DNA from: Streptosporangiales bacterium
GTDB lineage: Bacteria > Actinomycetota > Actinomycetes > Streptosporangiales > WHSR01
DNA length: 64,000 nt
NCBI GenBank assembly: GCA_009379995.1
Contig: WHSR01000016.1
Location: 1-64,000, forward strand
Direction: 5' to 3'
Below the pieces are notes generated by a model, which ran no database searches, was not told the origin of the DNA, and saw nothing but the letters and a program-made list of their open reading frames with translations. The position numbers and the translations under genes were made by a program. Shown here in pieces: positions 1-9,334 of this stretch (position 1 is the first letter of the stretch; every line of letters begins with the position of its first letter).

Positions 1-136
1 GCGACCCGTCAGGTCAAGGCCCCGCCGCCAGACTGACATACGAGCTCGCAGCCCAAACCCTCCACCGGCGTCGGCGGGCACCCCAACTCCAATTTTCACG
101 CCCTCGCGGCGTCCCCACAGGGAAATGGTGCCTGAC

Positions 137-547
137 ATGAAGTACGTGGTATGGATCGTCTCGGCGCTGCTGGCGCTGGCCTTCCTCTTCACCGGAGGGG
201 CGAAGCTGCTCACGTCGACCGCCGACCTAGCGGCCACAGCCCAAGGCATCCCCGTGATTCTCCTGCGGATCGCAGGCACCGCAGAGGTGCTCGGCGCACT
301 GGGCCTGATCCTGCCGGCGGCCACAAGGATCCTTCCGATCCTGACACCTCTGGCCGCCGCGGGCTTGGTCGTGACGATGATCGGCGCGACCATCACCAAC
401 CTCATCATCGGCGCCTACCCGTTGGCGGTTCAGACCGTCGTGCTGGGCCTACTGGCCGCCTTCGTCGCATGGGCCCGCCTCACCCGGCAGTCAGTGCAAC
501 CCCGCTCTCGGAGCGCCGCCCAAGACGACACCCGGACGGCGCATTAA
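137..547 (+). CDS. DoxX family membrane protein
   Basis: Small integral membrane protein of about 136 residues with four hydrophobic helices. It opens with a DoxX-like first helix carrying the motif FLFTGGAKL and a small-residue-rich second helix (TAEVLGALGLILP). DoxX proteins are linked to quinone or thiol redox at the membrane, but the exact substrate here is unknown. Two ATGs are possible, at 125 and 137. An AGGGA ends right before the first, too close to serve it, so I chose the second, whose product starts directly with MKYVVWIV. The C-terminus is a short arginine-rich cytoplasmic tail. The next gene converges on it, so it appears monocistronic. The 124 bases to its left hold nothing recognisable. 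Confidence 0.75.
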   Translation: MKYVVWIVSALLALAFLFTGGAKLLTSTADLAATAQGIPVILLRIAGTAEVLGALGLILPAATRILPILTPLAAAGLVVTMIGATITNLIIGAYPLAVQTVVLGLLAAFVAWARLTRQSVQPRSRSAAQDDTRTAH

Positions 548-599
548 GCCCAGCTTCGGTCCATCGCCAGACGCGCCGACATTGTCCACGTCCCGACCA

Positions 600-1205
600 C
601 TAGTCGGGTGGTCCGGGTGAGTGTTGTGTCTTGGGGCGGGCGCGGAGGTGTGCGCGTTCGCCTTGTTTGCCGAACAGGCTGAGGAACTCGACCGGTTCGG
701 CATCGGCGACGCCGAACCAGTGCGGTACGCGGGTGTCGAACTCGGCCGCTTCGCCGGGCGAGAGCACCAGATCGTGTTCACCGAGGACGAGCCGCAGCCG
801 TCCGTTGAGGACATAGAGCCATTCGTAGCCCTCGTGGGTCTGTGGATCGGGTTCCCTTGGGCGGCTGCTGGCCGGGATCACGAGCTTGTATGCCTGGATG
901 CCGCCGGCTCGGCGGGTCAGGGGCAGCATGGTCATGCCGTGGCGGGTGACCGGGCGCAGATGGATGCGCGGGTCGCCGGTGGGTGGGGCGTCGACGAGTT
1001 CGTCGAGCGTGACGCCGTGGGCTCTGGCCAGGGGGAGCAATTGTTCGAGGGTCGGCCGGCGGGCACCGGACTCCAGCCGGGACAGGGTGCTCACCGAGAT
1101 GCCGGTCGCTGCCGACAGGTCGGCCAGCGTGGTTTCGCGCTGCCGGCGCAGCGCGCGGAGCCGGGGTCCGACCGCGTCGAGCGCTTGGTCGAGGTCGTTG
1201 TCCAT
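600..1205 (-). CDS. XRE-family regulator with C-terminal cupin sensor domain
   Basis: About 201 residues. Residues 9-67 form a Cro/C1 helix-turn-helix (LSAATGISVSTLSRLESG). Residues 100-185 form a cupin with the small-molecule barrel signature (THEGYEW, then VPHWFG near the end). This architecture is a common transcription factor in which the cupin senses a ligand or a metal. The gene is divergent from the flavoprotein at 1251 with only 45 bases between the starts, so it most likely controls that gene and the methyltransferase behind it. I chose the ATG at 1205 (MDNDLDQ) because the helix-turn-helix begins soon after it; a start eight codons upstream is also open. The ligand is not predictable from the sequence. 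Confidence 0.85.
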   Translation of the reverse strand: MDNDLDQALDAVGPRLRALRRQRETTLADLSAATGISVSTLSRLESGARRPTLEQLLPLARAHGVTLDELVDAPPTGDPRIHLRPVTRHGMTMLPLTRRAGGIQAYKLVIPASSRPREPDPQTHEGYEWLYVLNGRLRLVLGEHDLVLSPGEAAEFDTRVPHWFGVADAEPVEFLSLFGKQGERAHLRARPKTQHSPGPPD

Positions 1206-1250
1206 GCCGCCATTTTGCCATATCGGCAACTAAGTTTGCAGCGACGGCTG

Positions 1251-2303
1251 ATGGGGGCGATGGTGGTCGCGGAGGTGGTCGTGGTGACCGATCAACTGAG
1301 CGATGGCTGTGACGTGGTGGTGGTCGGCGGTGGCGCTGCGGGGTTGAGCGGGGCGCTGATGCTGGCTCGGGCGCGGCGGTCGGTGGTGGTGATCGACGCG
1401 GACGCCCCGCGCAACGCTCCGGCTGCGGGCGTGCATGGGCTGCTGGCCCGGGACGGCATCCGGCCGGCCGAGTTGCTGGAGCGCGGTCGGGCCGAGGTCC
1501 GCCGCTATGGCGGTCACGTGGTGCCCGCCGAGGTCGGTGCCGTGGCTCGCGAGGACAACGGGTTCGCGGTGGCGCTGGCCGACGGCCGGACGGTCCGTAC
1601 GCGCCGGTTGCTGGTGGCCACCGGGCTGGTTGACGAGCTGCCGGACATACCGGGACTGCGGGCTCGGTGGGGTCGGGATGTGGTGCATTGTCCGTACTGC
1701 CACGGTTGGGAGGTCCGTGACCAGGCCATCGGTGTGCTGGCCAGTGGGCCGCTGGCGGTGCACCAGGCGTTGCTGTTTCGTCAGTGGAGCACCGATGTCA
1801 CGCTCTTCTCCCACACCATGCCGCCGCCGACCGACGAGGAGGCGGAGCAATTGGCTGCCCGCGGCATCAGCGTGGTGGACGGCGAGGTGGCGTCCCTGGA
1901 GATCGTCGATGACCGCCTCGTCGGAGTACGGCTCCGCTGCGGCACGGTGGTCAGCCGCGAAGTGCTGACGGTCTCGTCGCGGATGGCGGCGCGCGCCGGC
2001 TTCCTGGCGGCACTCGGACTGCGGCCCGCGGAACATCCGCAGGGGGTCGGTGAGTACATTCCCGCCGACGCGACCGGCCGTACCGAAGTGCCCGGGGTGT
2101 GGGTCGCGGGCAACGTCACCGATCTGGCCGCCCAAGTCGGTACCGCTGCGGCGATGGGCGCTGCCGCGGCGGCCCAGATCAACGCCGACCTGGTCGCCGA
2201 GGAGACCCGGCAGGCGGTCGCCGCCTACCGGGAGCCGTTCTCACCCGAGTCCGAAGCGCGTCTCTGCGAACTGGTGATGGGCGACCGTCGCCACGGCCTG
2301 TGA
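1251..2303 (+). CDS. NAD(P)/FAD-dependent oxidoreductase, thioredoxin-reductase-like
   Basis: About 350 residues. An N-terminal FAD-binding Rossmann motif (VVGGGAAGLSGA) is followed by a glutamate/aspartate-ended second strand, a central NAD(P) domain with a redox-active type pair Cys147-Pro-Tyr-Cys150 in HCPYCHGW, and a C-terminal FAD motif (GVWVAGNVTD). This is the low-molecular-weight thioredoxin reductase fold. The CxxC suggests disulfide chemistry, but the partner is unknown and there is no thioredoxin gene nearby. The start is uncertain: ATG 1251 and ATG 1260 are in frame, and the open frame extends upstream only as antisense shadow of the regulator. It is followed after 19 bases by a methyltransferase, and the two probably form one operon under the divergent XRE-cupin gene. 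Confidence 0.85.
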   Translation: MGAMVVAEVVVVTDQLSDGCDVVVVGGGAAGLSGALMLARARRSVVVIDADAPRNAPAAGVHGLLARDGIRPAELLERGRAEVRRYGGHVVPAEVGAVAREDNGFAVALADGRTVRTRRLLVATGLVDELPDIPGLRARWGRDVVHCPYCHGWEVRDQAIGVLASGPLAVHQALLFRQWSTDVTLFSHTMPPPTDEEAEQLAARGISVVDGEVASLEIVDDRLVGVRLRCGTVVSREVLTVSSRMAARAGFLAALGLRPAEHPQGVGEYIPADATGRTEVPGVWVAGNVTDLAAQVGTAAAMGAAAAAQINADLVAEETRQAVAAYREPFSPESEARLCELVMGDRRHGL

Positions 2304-2322
2304 ACCACAGAAGGGAACCGTT

Positions 2323-2952
2323 GTGTCCGAAGAATTCGGCAAGGCGTACTGGGAAGAGCGTTACCGCGGCCGTACCGCGCTCTGCAGTAGGCGGCCCAAT
2401 CCGCAGCTGGTGGGGGAGGCCGGGGATCTCGCGCCCGGCACGGCACTGGACGCGGGCTGCGGCGAGGGAGCCGACGCCATCTGGCTCGCCTCGCGCGGCT
2501 GGCGGGTGACCGCGGTGGACATCGCCACCACCGCACTACGCCACGCGCGCGAGCACGCCGAAACCCTCGGCGCGGACATCACGAGCCGGATCGACTGGGT
2601 ACAGGCCGACCTGACCAGCTGGACGCCCACCGAGGAACACTTCGATCTGGTCTCCACCCACTACGTGCACCCGGCGGCACCGCGCGAGGCGCTGTTTCGC
2701 CGGCTGGCGGCATCGGTCGCGCCGGGCGGCACGCTGCTCATCGTCGGCCACCACCCATCAGATCAGCAGACCACCCCCTCGCGCGCCTCAACACCAGAGG
2801 TGTACTTCACGGCCGAGGAGGTCGCAGCCAGCCTCGACCCCGACCGGTGGGACATCGCCGTCGCCGAGGCCAGGCACCGATCGGCCACCGACCCCGACGG
2901 CCACGAGATCACCATTCGCGACGCCGTCCTTCGAGCCCGCAAGCATCCATGA
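2323..2952 (+). CDS. class I SAM-dependent methyltransferase
   Basis: 209 residues, GTG start preceded by AAGGGA at good spacing. The N-terminus GKAYWEERYRG resembles the thiopurine/TehB-like small-molecule methyltransferases. SAM motif I is DAGCGEGADAIWLA, and motif II/III acids follow in TAVDIATTA and VQADL. The family methylates small thiols, metalloids or phenolic compounds, and the substrate here is not predictable. It lies directly downstream of the thioredoxin-reductase-like flavoprotein, so the pair may act in one detoxification step controlled by the XRE-cupin regulator. That pathway role is inference from position only. Confidence 0.85.
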   Translation: MSEEFGKAYWEERYRGRTALCSRRPNPQLVGEAGDLAPGTALDAGCGEGADAIWLASRGWRVTAVDIATTALRHAREHAETLGADITSRIDWVQADLTSWTPTEEHFDLVSTHYVHPAAPREALFRRLAASVAPGGTLLIVGHHPSDQQTTPSRASTPEVYFTAEEVAASLDPDRWDIAVAEARHRSATDPDGHEITIRDAVLRARKHP

Positions 2953-3148
2953 CCTGCGGATGTCGCAGTGCACAGCGAGGAACGCCTATTCCCGTCAGGA
3001 GACCCATGTCCTACGCACTCAGCGGACGCACCGCCGGGATCCCCCGGGCGGAATACACCATCCACGCCGTGCGGGGACCGGGCAGGTACAGCCCAAGATC
3101 GGTACCGTACAGCCCGAGCAAGATCGTTGAAGGGCCGGAGGCTGATCG

Positions 3149-3496
3149 TTATCCGAACGGTCGGATACCTGTGGTCCCCTGGCTGGTGTAGATCGCCATG
3201 GCGCCGATGGCTGTGCCGAGTCCATCGCTGAGCACGAGTAGCCGTCCCGCGAAATTTCGCACCTCACCGTCGGCGCACAAGACCGGCAGGTCGGCTGCGA
3301 GGTCCTTGACCTGAGGGTGTTGCATCGCGCGATGGAATCCCGCCCAGTGGGCTTGACGCAGGTGCTCGGGCACGATCACGTCGAGGCTATGGCCGATGGC
3401 CTGATCGGAGCCGTATCCGAAGAGTGCCTGCGCGCCCGGGTTCCATTGCGTGATGGTGCCGTGGATGTCGGCGACCACGACGGCTCGGTCGAGCAT
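3149..3496 (-). CDS. stand-alone PAS domain protein
   Basis: 115 residues consisting of essentially one PAS fold: the opening VVVADIHGTITQWNPGAQALFGY is the classic PAS/S-box start, followed by a PAC-like segment with ADLPVLCADGEVRNFAGRL. No kinase, cyclase or DNA-binding domain is attached, so it would act as a small sensor or by protein contact, or it is a remnant of a larger sensor. The ATG lies 3 bases after the stop of the upstream O-methyltransferase, so translation is probably coupled. Between its stop and the convergent methyltransferase at 2952 there are about 196 bases with no recognisable gene; they contain a short direct repeat GTACAGCCC. Confidence 0.7.
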   Translation of the reverse strand: MLDRAVVVADIHGTITQWNPGAQALFGYGSDQAIGHSLDVIVPEHLRQAHWAGFHRAMQHPQVKDLAADLPVLCADGEVRNFAGRLLVLSDGLGTAIGAMAIYTSQGTTGIRPFG

Positions 3497-3499
3497 CGC

Positions 3500-4579
3500 C
3501 TAGCTCCCTTCAGCGCCGGCCGCGACGCCACCGGCGGGGCGTGGCGTGGGGACACAGTCCAGGAGGACGTGACCGAGCGGGGTCGTGTGTACGTCGGCAA
3601 CCCGAAGTCCAGCGGCGGCGGCGAGCCCCGTGTAGTCGTCCAGGCTACGCTCGCGCCCGCCGCACAACACGAGCATACGCAGGTTCATCTCCGCGAACGC
3701 GCCTGAGTCGTCGCCGGAGGTGCCGTGTCCTTCGATGATGACGACTCGGCCGTGGTCACCCGCGGCTTCGGCGCATCGGCGCAGGATCTCGACGGCCTCG
3801 TCGTCGCCCCAGTCGTGCACCACGCCGCTGAGCACGTACGCGTCGCCGCCCCTCGGCAAGGGGTCGAAGAAACTTTGCCCGGCGAAGTCGCACCGCCGGT
3901 CCAGCCCGCGCGTGGCCAGGAATTGACGGCCGCGCCGTACGGTATCGGGCAGACCAACCAACGTGGCACGCATGTCGGGGTGAGCCTGCAAGACCTCGGC
4001 CAGCAACGCTCCCGTGCCCCCGCCGACATCCACGACGTGCGACGCCCTGGTCCAGTCGTAGCCGCTGACCGCGTCGACGACGTACTCCGGTCCGGCGGCC
4101 ATCGTCGCGTCGAACGAGGCCGCCATGTCCGGGTTGTCGGCAAGGTGGCGCCAGAACGGGCTACCGAAGACCACCTCCCAGGCCGGCTGCCCGGTGCGCA
4201 CCGTGTGCAGAAGACCGGTGAACGCCAGGTCCATCTGGCCACCAAACCCGTCGAGGTCCAACCACACGCGCATTCCGGACGGATGATCCGAACGCAGCAG
4301 CCTCGCCGGCTCGTTGACCGTGAACTTGCCCGGCCGGCGTTCGGCGAACATGCCGTGCGAAACGAGGTGACGCAGCAATCGGCCCAGCGCCTCGGCATCC
4401 GTGCCGGACCGTTCGGCCAGTTCGTCGACGCCCACGGCACCGTTGCCTATCAGGTCGGCAAGCCGCAGCGTGGCCGCCACCCGAACCGCCATCGGTGTCA
4501 CCAAATCCATCATCGGTGCCAGTGCCCGCCAGGCCGACGGTTCGCGGTCGGTGCTCTCCTCCGGAGCCGTCTCTGTCAT
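3500..4579 (-). CDS. O-methyltransferase family 2 (hydroxyindole/polyketide type)
   Basis: About 359 residues. The N-terminal part (about 30-110) is a dimerisation winged helix (TPMAVRVAATLRLADLI, then a wHTH-like helix pair). The C-terminal part is the SAM domain with VDVGGGTGALLAEVL, the family signature HDWGDDEAVEILRRC and VVIIEG. Enzymes of this family methylate hydroxyl groups on aromatic or polyketide molecules. I chose the ATG at 4579 (MTETAPE), preceded by GGGAG at 5 bases; starts up to 4615 are possible. It sits between the ribosome-protection gene and a coupled PAS protein on the same strand, so it may be part of a drug-response transcript, but its substrate cannot be read from the sequence. 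Confidence 0.8.
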   Translation of the reverse strand: MTETAPEESTDREPSAWRALAPMMDLVTPMAVRVAATLRLADLIGNGAVGVDELAERSGTDAEALGRLLRHLVSHGMFAERRPGKFTVNEPARLLRSDHPSGMRVWLDLDGFGGQMDLAFTGLLHTVRTGQPAWEVVFGSPFWRHLADNPDMAASFDATMAAGPEYVVDAVSGYDWTRASHVVDVGGGTGALLAEVLQAHPDMRATLVGLPDTVRRGRQFLATRGLDRRCDFAGQSFFDPLPRGGDAYVLSGVVHDWGDDEAVEILRRCAEAAGDHGRVVIIEGHGTSGDDSGAFAEMNLRMLVLCGGRERSLDDYTGLAAAAGLRVADVHTTPLGHVLLDCVPTPRPAGGVAAGAEGS

Positions 4580-4687
4580 AAGCGCTCCCATCATCCCGCG
4601 ACAACGTCGCTCCACCGGGCACGCTATCGAGTCAGCCTCCCGGTGGCCTTGGACGAATGTGACCAGACGGAGAGGCCCAGCCGGACG

Positions 4688-6685
4688 CTAGACCCGCCGC
4701 AGGACGTGCAGCAGGTATTCCTTGCGGTCGAGCGGGTTGTGGTCCGACCGCGGCCGGGTCGGAATCGTGCCGAGGACCGGTTGGTAACCCTCGAAGGCGC
4801 TCTCCAGCACGCCTTCGCCGCGAGTGAGCGCGGGCAGCTGTTGCCGCAGCTCGTGTACCCGAGCCGCCGGGATCTGGCCCTCCAGCAGGTACGACGAGCC
4901 GCGCATTTGCTGTGTTCGGGAAACGGCTCGCAGTCGTGCCAGTGCGGGCAACATCGACCCGAGCGTGTCCGCCGGGATCTCGAGGTGGAAGCGGTGCATC
5001 GGCTCGTACACCCTGGTGCCGGCCCGCTTCAGTGCGCTCATCACGACCAGCGGCGTCAGTTTTCGGAAGTCGGCGGCCGTGCTGAGCGGTCCCCGTGTTG
5101 ATGGAGGGCCATCCCAAGAGCTGTAGCTGCATTTGATCATCGACACGATGCAGTCAGTCACCTGCCAGCCGAAGAGGCCCTCCTGCAGCGTTTGGCGGAC
5201 GTACTGCCCCATCATGTCCGCGAAGCTTTCCACGCTCTTGTAGATGTGTATCGGCGCCGTTCGAATGTCGACTCGCAATTGGAACTCGATCCCCGAGTCG
5301 TTCGGCGCAGGATCGATGCGCAGCCCGATCGTGGCGTGAAACGGATTCGACTCCGAGTTGAGGATCTCGAGGGCCTCGCCGGTGCCGGCCGGCCGTTCGA
5401 TGCAGATCGTCGTCGACTCGCGGAACGTGACGTCGAGGCCGAAGTCGTTGGCCAGCGTCGCCTGGATGACCTCTTTTTGTACCTCCCCGTAGAGCGAGAC
5501 GAATATCTCCTGCCGAATATCGTCCTGCCGCACGTTGATCAGCGGGTCCTGTTCGGCGAGCTGGGCGAGCGCGGCGCGCAGGGCGCCTTTGTCGGCGGGG
5601 CGGCGGGGAACGACCACCGTTTCCAGGGTCGGCGGGACGAAGTAGTGGCCCTCGGAGCCCGTTCGCGATGCGCCGACCGGGTCCCCGATCTGGATATCGC
5701 CGAGACCCCAGAGCTTTCCGATCTGCCCCGCGGCGACCGACGCACGCTGGACTGCCGAGCCGTGGTCGAAGACGCCGATCGCGGTGACCTTGCCCTCGTT
5801 GTCCCGGCCGAATCGCAGCCGATCTCGCATCCGGACGGTTCCGGAAAACATGCGAGCGTACGCGATCTTCTCTCCGGCCGGACCGCGTTCGACCTTGAAG
5901 ACGGTGCCCGAAACGGGGCCGTCGGCATCGCCTTCGGCGGCGGGCAGAAACTCCGTGATGCCGGCGATCAATGAATCCACGCCGGCACCGGTGATTGCCG
6001 AGCCGAAGAACACCGGATGCACTAGCGCTCGCTTGGTCTGCGCCGCAAGCTCGCCGCGGAGTTGGGGGTACGAAACCCTCGTCTCGTCGTCGATGTACGC
6101 GGCCAAAAACGCGTCGTCATGGTCGGCGATCAAATCGGCCAGCCCCGCCGTGAAGGCGACGTCGGCCGCGCCGTACGGCGTGAAACCGGATTTGCGCGTG
6201 CCCAGCCCGCTGACCGATCCCATCGGGATAATTGCCGGCGTCAGTTTCTCGGAAATGCTCTGCAGTACGCGTTCGTAGTGCGCGCCACCGCGGTCGATCT
6301 TGTTCACGAAAATGAGGGTGGGAATGTGCAGCCGCTGCAGCGTCCGCATCAACACACGGGTCTGCGCCTGCACGCCCTCCACGGCGGAGACCACCAGCAC
6401 GGCGCCGTCCAGCACGCTCAACGCCCGTTCCACCTCGGCGATGAAATCCGGGTGGCCGGGCGTGTCGATCAGGTTGACCGTGACGTCGTTGACGACGAAC
6501 GACACGACGGCGGACTTGATCGTAATGCCGCGCTGCCGTTCCAGCGCCAAGGAATCGGTCTGGGTACTGCCGGCATCGACGCTGCCGATCTCGTCGATGA
6601 CACCGACGGAGTAGAGCAGGCGCTCGGTCAGGGTCGTCTTACCGGCGTCTACATGCGCCAAAATCCCCAAGTTCAACGTGCTCAC
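4688..6685 (-). CDS. otrA: OtrA/TetM-type ribosomal protection GTPase
   Basis: 665 residues, the usual length of the tetracycline ribosomal-protection family. The GTPase motifs are all present: G1 AHVDAGKTT at residues 10-18, RGITI in switch I, DTPGHPDF, and NKID. The domain order follows elongation factor G (domains II to V), with the C-terminal domain containing SYSSWDGPPST where the resistance loop is expected. These proteins bind the ribosome and release tetracyclines. The GTG start is at 6685 (MSTLNLGILA). It resembles the Streptomyces OtrA branch more than mobile Tet(M), so an intrinsic chromosomal function is possible. Drug specificity is inferred. A short ORF with a strong ribosome-binding site overlaps its start, suggesting translational control. 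Confidence 0.87.
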   Translation of the reverse strand: MSTLNLGILAHVDAGKTTLTERLLYSVGVIDEIGSVDAGSTQTDSLALERQRGITIKSAVVSFVVNDVTVNLIDTPGHPDFIAEVERALSVLDGAVLVVSAVEGVQAQTRVLMRTLQRLHIPTLIFVNKIDRGGAHYERVLQSISEKLTPAIIPMGSVSGLGTRKSGFTPYGAADVAFTAGLADLIADHDDAFLAAYIDDETRVSYPQLRGELAAQTKRALVHPVFFGSAITGAGVDSLIAGITEFLPAAEGDADGPVSGTVFKVERGPAGEKIAYARMFSGTVRMRDRLRFGRDNEGKVTAIGVFDHGSAVQRASVAAGQIGKLWGLGDIQIGDPVGASRTGSEGHYFVPPTLETVVVPRRPADKGALRAALAQLAEQDPLINVRQDDIRQEIFVSLYGEVQKEVIQATLANDFGLDVTFRESTTICIERPAGTGEALEILNSESNPFHATIGLRIDPAPNDSGIEFQLRVDIRTAPIHIYKSVESFADMMGQYVRQTLQEGLFGWQVTDCIVSMIKCSYSSWDGPPSTRGPLSTAADFRKLTPLVVMSALKRAGTRVYEPMHRFHLEIPADTLGSMLPALARLRAVSRTQQMRGSSYLLEGQIPAARVHELRQQLPALTRGEGVLESAFEGYQPVLGTIPTRPRSDHNPLDRKEYLLHVLRRV

Positions 6686-6746
6686 GAAGCGTCATGTCCT
6701 TTGGATAGGCGTCTCCCTTCTGGATGGACATGGACGCTCCCCGCAT
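6639..6746 (-). CDS. possible leader peptide overlapping the otrA start
   Basis: A 35-codon ORF (MRGASMSIQKG...CRRR) begins at ATG 6746, 6 bases after a good AGGGAG ribosome-binding site, and ends at 6639, 47 bases inside the otrA reading frame. The start of otrA itself (GTG 6685) has only a weak, distant AAGGA. Upstream ORFs that overlap ribosome-targeted resistance genes are known to act as translational or transcriptional attenuators. Here this is inference from the arrangement; the peptide has no recognised homologue and coding pressure in such a short frame cannot be judged. Confidence 0.4.
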   Translation of the reverse strand: MRGASMSIQKGDAYPKDMTLREHVELGDFGACRRR

Positions 6747-6869
6747 AATCGTCTCCCTGGTCGATCGGCCGTTGCCGGTAGTGCAGCAGATTCCCGCCCC
6801 GGAGGGCAACCGATTTCTTGTGCGGACCGGCCGGCGGCGTCCCTGCGGGACCACCGGAAGGCTTAGCGA

Positions 6870-6887
6870 TATACCCTGAGGGGTATA
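6870..6887. promoter_or_regulatory. CstR/CsoR-type operator overlapping a promoter
   Basis: Perfect 7-base inverted repeat TATACCC-TGAG-GGGTATA. CsoR-family repressors bind G/C-tract palindromes of this form flanked by AT pairs (ATACCC...GGGTAT). It lies 41 bases upstream of the repressor start at 6928, and the right half merges with TATAAAT at 6884-6890, a plausible -10 element, so a bound repressor would occlude the promoter. The same segment is also upstream of the leftward otrA transcript. Confidence 0.75.
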
Positions 6888-6888
6888 A

Positions 6889-7188
<300 letters not shown>

Positions 7189-7218
7189 GGGCAGGCCCCA
7201 TCTCGGCAAGGAGGGATC

Positions 7219-8583
7219 GTGGCCGACATCGTGCCGATCGACACCCCGACCCTGGGGGACCGCAGCTACCTGATCGCCGAGGACGGCGTCGCGATCGTCG
7301 TCGATCCCCAGCGGGACATCGACCGCGTGCTCGCCCTGGTGGAAGCGCGCGACCTGCGCGTCACGCACGTGCTCGAGACGCACCTGCACAACGACTACGT
7401 GTCGGGAGGGCTGGAGCTGACCCGCCGTACCGGCGCGACGTACGTGGTCTCCGGCGAGGACGACGTGGCCTTCGAGCGGCACGAGGTCTTCGACGGACAG
7501 ACCGTCGATCTCCTCTCCGACCTGGCCGTCCGCGCCGTCAAGACGCCTGGGCACACGTTCACCCACCTGTCGTACGTGCTGGAGAGGGCCGGCCGGCCGG
7601 TCGCCGCCTTCACCGGCGGATCGCTGCTGTACGGCTCGACCGGGCGGACGGATCTGCTCGGCGCCGAGCACGCCGCGGCCCTCGCCCACGCGCAGCATCG
7701 CTCCGCCCGCCGGCTGGCCGACCTGCTGCCGCCCGAGGCCGAGATCTATCCCACCCACGGGTTCGGCAGCTTCTGCGCGGCGACCCAGGTGAGCAGCACC
7801 ACGTCGACGATCGGGGCCGAGGCGCGCACCAACCCGGCGCTGATCCTCGCCGAGAACGACTACGTCGACCAGTTGCTCGCCGGACTCGACGCCTATCCCG
7901 CGTACTACGCCCGTATGGCCCCCACCAACGCCGCCGGGCCGGCGCCGGTCGACCTCAGCCCCCCGGCCCGCGCGGACGCGGGCGAGTTGCGCCGCCGGCT
8001 GGACGCCGGCGAGTGGGTAGTGGACCTGCGATCCCGCCGCGCCTTCGCGCGCGGCCACGTTCCCCGCACGCTGAACTTCGGCCTCGACGGGAGCGCGGCC
8101 ACCTACCTCGGCTGGCTGCTGCCCTGGGGTGCGCCGCTGACGTTGCTGGCGGAATCCCCGGAGCAGATCGCCGAAACCCAGCGGGAGCTCGTACGGATCG
8201 GGATCGACCGGCCGGCCGCCGCGGCGGTAGGCACGCCGGCGGACTGGGTGGGGCCGGAGGGGACCGCGTCCCTGCGCGTCGCGGGCTTCGCCGACCTGTG
8301 CGCCGAGCTGCGGCGGCGAGCGCCGGAGATCGTCGTCCTGGACACCCGGCTCAACGGCGAGTGGCGGCGTTCGCATCTGCGCGGGGCGCGACACATCCCG
8401 CTGCACGAGCTGCCCGCACGGTTGGCCGAGGTCCCGCCGGGCGAGGTGTGGGTGCATTGCGCCAGCGGGTACCGCGCCGCCACCGCCGCCTCGCTGCTTG
8501 CCCGCTCCGGACGGGACGTGGTGCTGGTGGACGACAACTACGACGAGAACGCCACCGCCACCGGGCTGACCGCGCCGAATTAG
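7219..8583 (+). CDS. cstB: MBL-fold persulfide dioxygenase with rhodanese domains (CstB-like)
   Basis: 454 residues. The N-terminal metallo-beta-lactamase domain (about 1-240) has the metal motif THLHND with His55, His57 and Asp59 and a downstream PGHT and THGFGS, as in ETHE1/CstB persulfide dioxygenases. Two rhodanese-like segments follow. The first (about 255-345) keeps the fold landmarks VVDLRSRRAFARGHV but has no cysteine at the active loop. The second (about 355-445) has the active-site loop HCASGYRA with Cys414. The protein should oxidise low-molecular-weight persulfides and transfer sulfane sulfur in the cytoplasm. GTG start at 7219 follows AAGGAGG. It forms an operon with the repressor before it. 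Confidence 0.85.
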   Translation: MADIVPIDTPTLGDRSYLIAEDGVAIVVDPQRDIDRVLALVEARDLRVTHVLETHLHNDYVSGGLELTRRTGATYVVSGEDDVAFERHEVFDGQTVDLLSDLAVRAVKTPGHTFTHLSYVLERAGRPVAAFTGGSLLYGSTGRTDLLGAEHAAALAHAQHRSARRLADLLPPEAEIYPTHGFGSFCAATQVSSTTSTIGAEARTNPALILAENDYVDQLLAGLDAYPAYYARMAPTNAAGPAPVDLSPPARADAGELRRRLDAGEWVVDLRSRRAFARGHVPRTLNFGLDGSAATYLGWLLPWGAPLTLLAESPEQIAETQRELVRIGIDRPAAAAVGTPADWVGPEGTASLRVAGFADLCAELRRRAPEIVVLDTRLNGEWRRSHLRGARHIPLHELPARLAEVPPGEVWVHCASGYRAATAASLLARSGRDVVLVDDNYDENATATGLTAPN

Positions 8584-8712
8584 GGACATAGCCCTCGGCA
8601 CCACGGGTACGGAACCGAAAGCGGCGGACCGCGAGGCACCGGGCGAGCGCGGGCCCCGCAACGACATCCAAACGACGCGTCAGCGCGATGGCTGCTGGAT
8701 GGGAGGTAGGCG

Positions 8713-9324
8713 ATGAAGGCCACCGTCGGCTCTTCGCGGTTCTTCGGCTATGTCCGGCACAGCCTGAGCCTCGCCCACAACCCGCTGCGCCGTACCTCGG
8801 ACCAGCTGGAGGGCGCGGCCCGGCTCGCCACTATCGTGCTGCTCGTCCTTCTCGCCCCATTCGGCGCGCTGCACGTGGGACAGAAGGTGTACGGGGCCGG
8901 CGTCCAGGTCGAGCGCGGGCAGGCCGTCGACCACCGGCCGGTGAGGGCGACGCTGCTGGAGGACGTGTCGATGACCAACGCAATGCAGAGTGACCTCGGT
9001 GTGCCGCAGCGTACGACGCCCGCCCGATGGGTGGCCCAGGACGGCACAGTACGCAAAGGCGCGGTGAGCGCCCCGCCCGGCAAGCGGGCCGGCGCCCGGG
9101 TCACGATATGGCTCGACCGAACGGGGCAGCCGACCATCCCGCCGCAGACCCGCTCGCACACGCTTACCGAAGCCGTCGCCGCCGGTGTCGGTATCGTCCT
9201 GGCGACCGCCCTCGGGCTGCAGCTCGTCTCGCTGCTCGTCCGCCTGGTGCTGGACCGCCGACGGCTCGCTCGGTGGGACCTCGAATGGAAACTGTTCGAA
9301 CCGCGGTGGAGCGGACGGCGCTGA
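8713..9324 (+). CDS. Rv1733c-like membrane protein
   Basis: 203 residues with two transmembrane helices, one near residues 37-57 (LATIVLLVLLAPFGALHVG) and one near 155-178 (AVAAGVGIVLATALGLQLV), separated by a soluble region of about 95 residues. The order NPLRRTSDQLEG, helix, soluble domain with RVTIWLDRTG, helix, and DLEWKLFEPRWSGRR at the end is characteristic of the actinobacterial Rv1733c family, whose biochemical role is unknown. ATG at 8713 follows GGAGG. It stands alone between the persulfide operon and a methyltransferase. Confidence 0.8.
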   Translation: MKATVGSSRFFGYVRHSLSLAHNPLRRTSDQLEGAARLATIVLLVLLAPFGALHVGQKVYGAGVQVERGQAVDHRPVRATLLEDVSMTNAMQSDLGVPQRTTPARWVAQDGTVRKGAVSAPPGKRAGARVTIWLDRTGQPTIPPQTRSHTLTEAVAAGVGIVLATALGLQLVSLLVRLVLDRRRLARWDLEWKLFEPRWSGRR

Positions 9325-9334
9325 GCTCGTCCCG

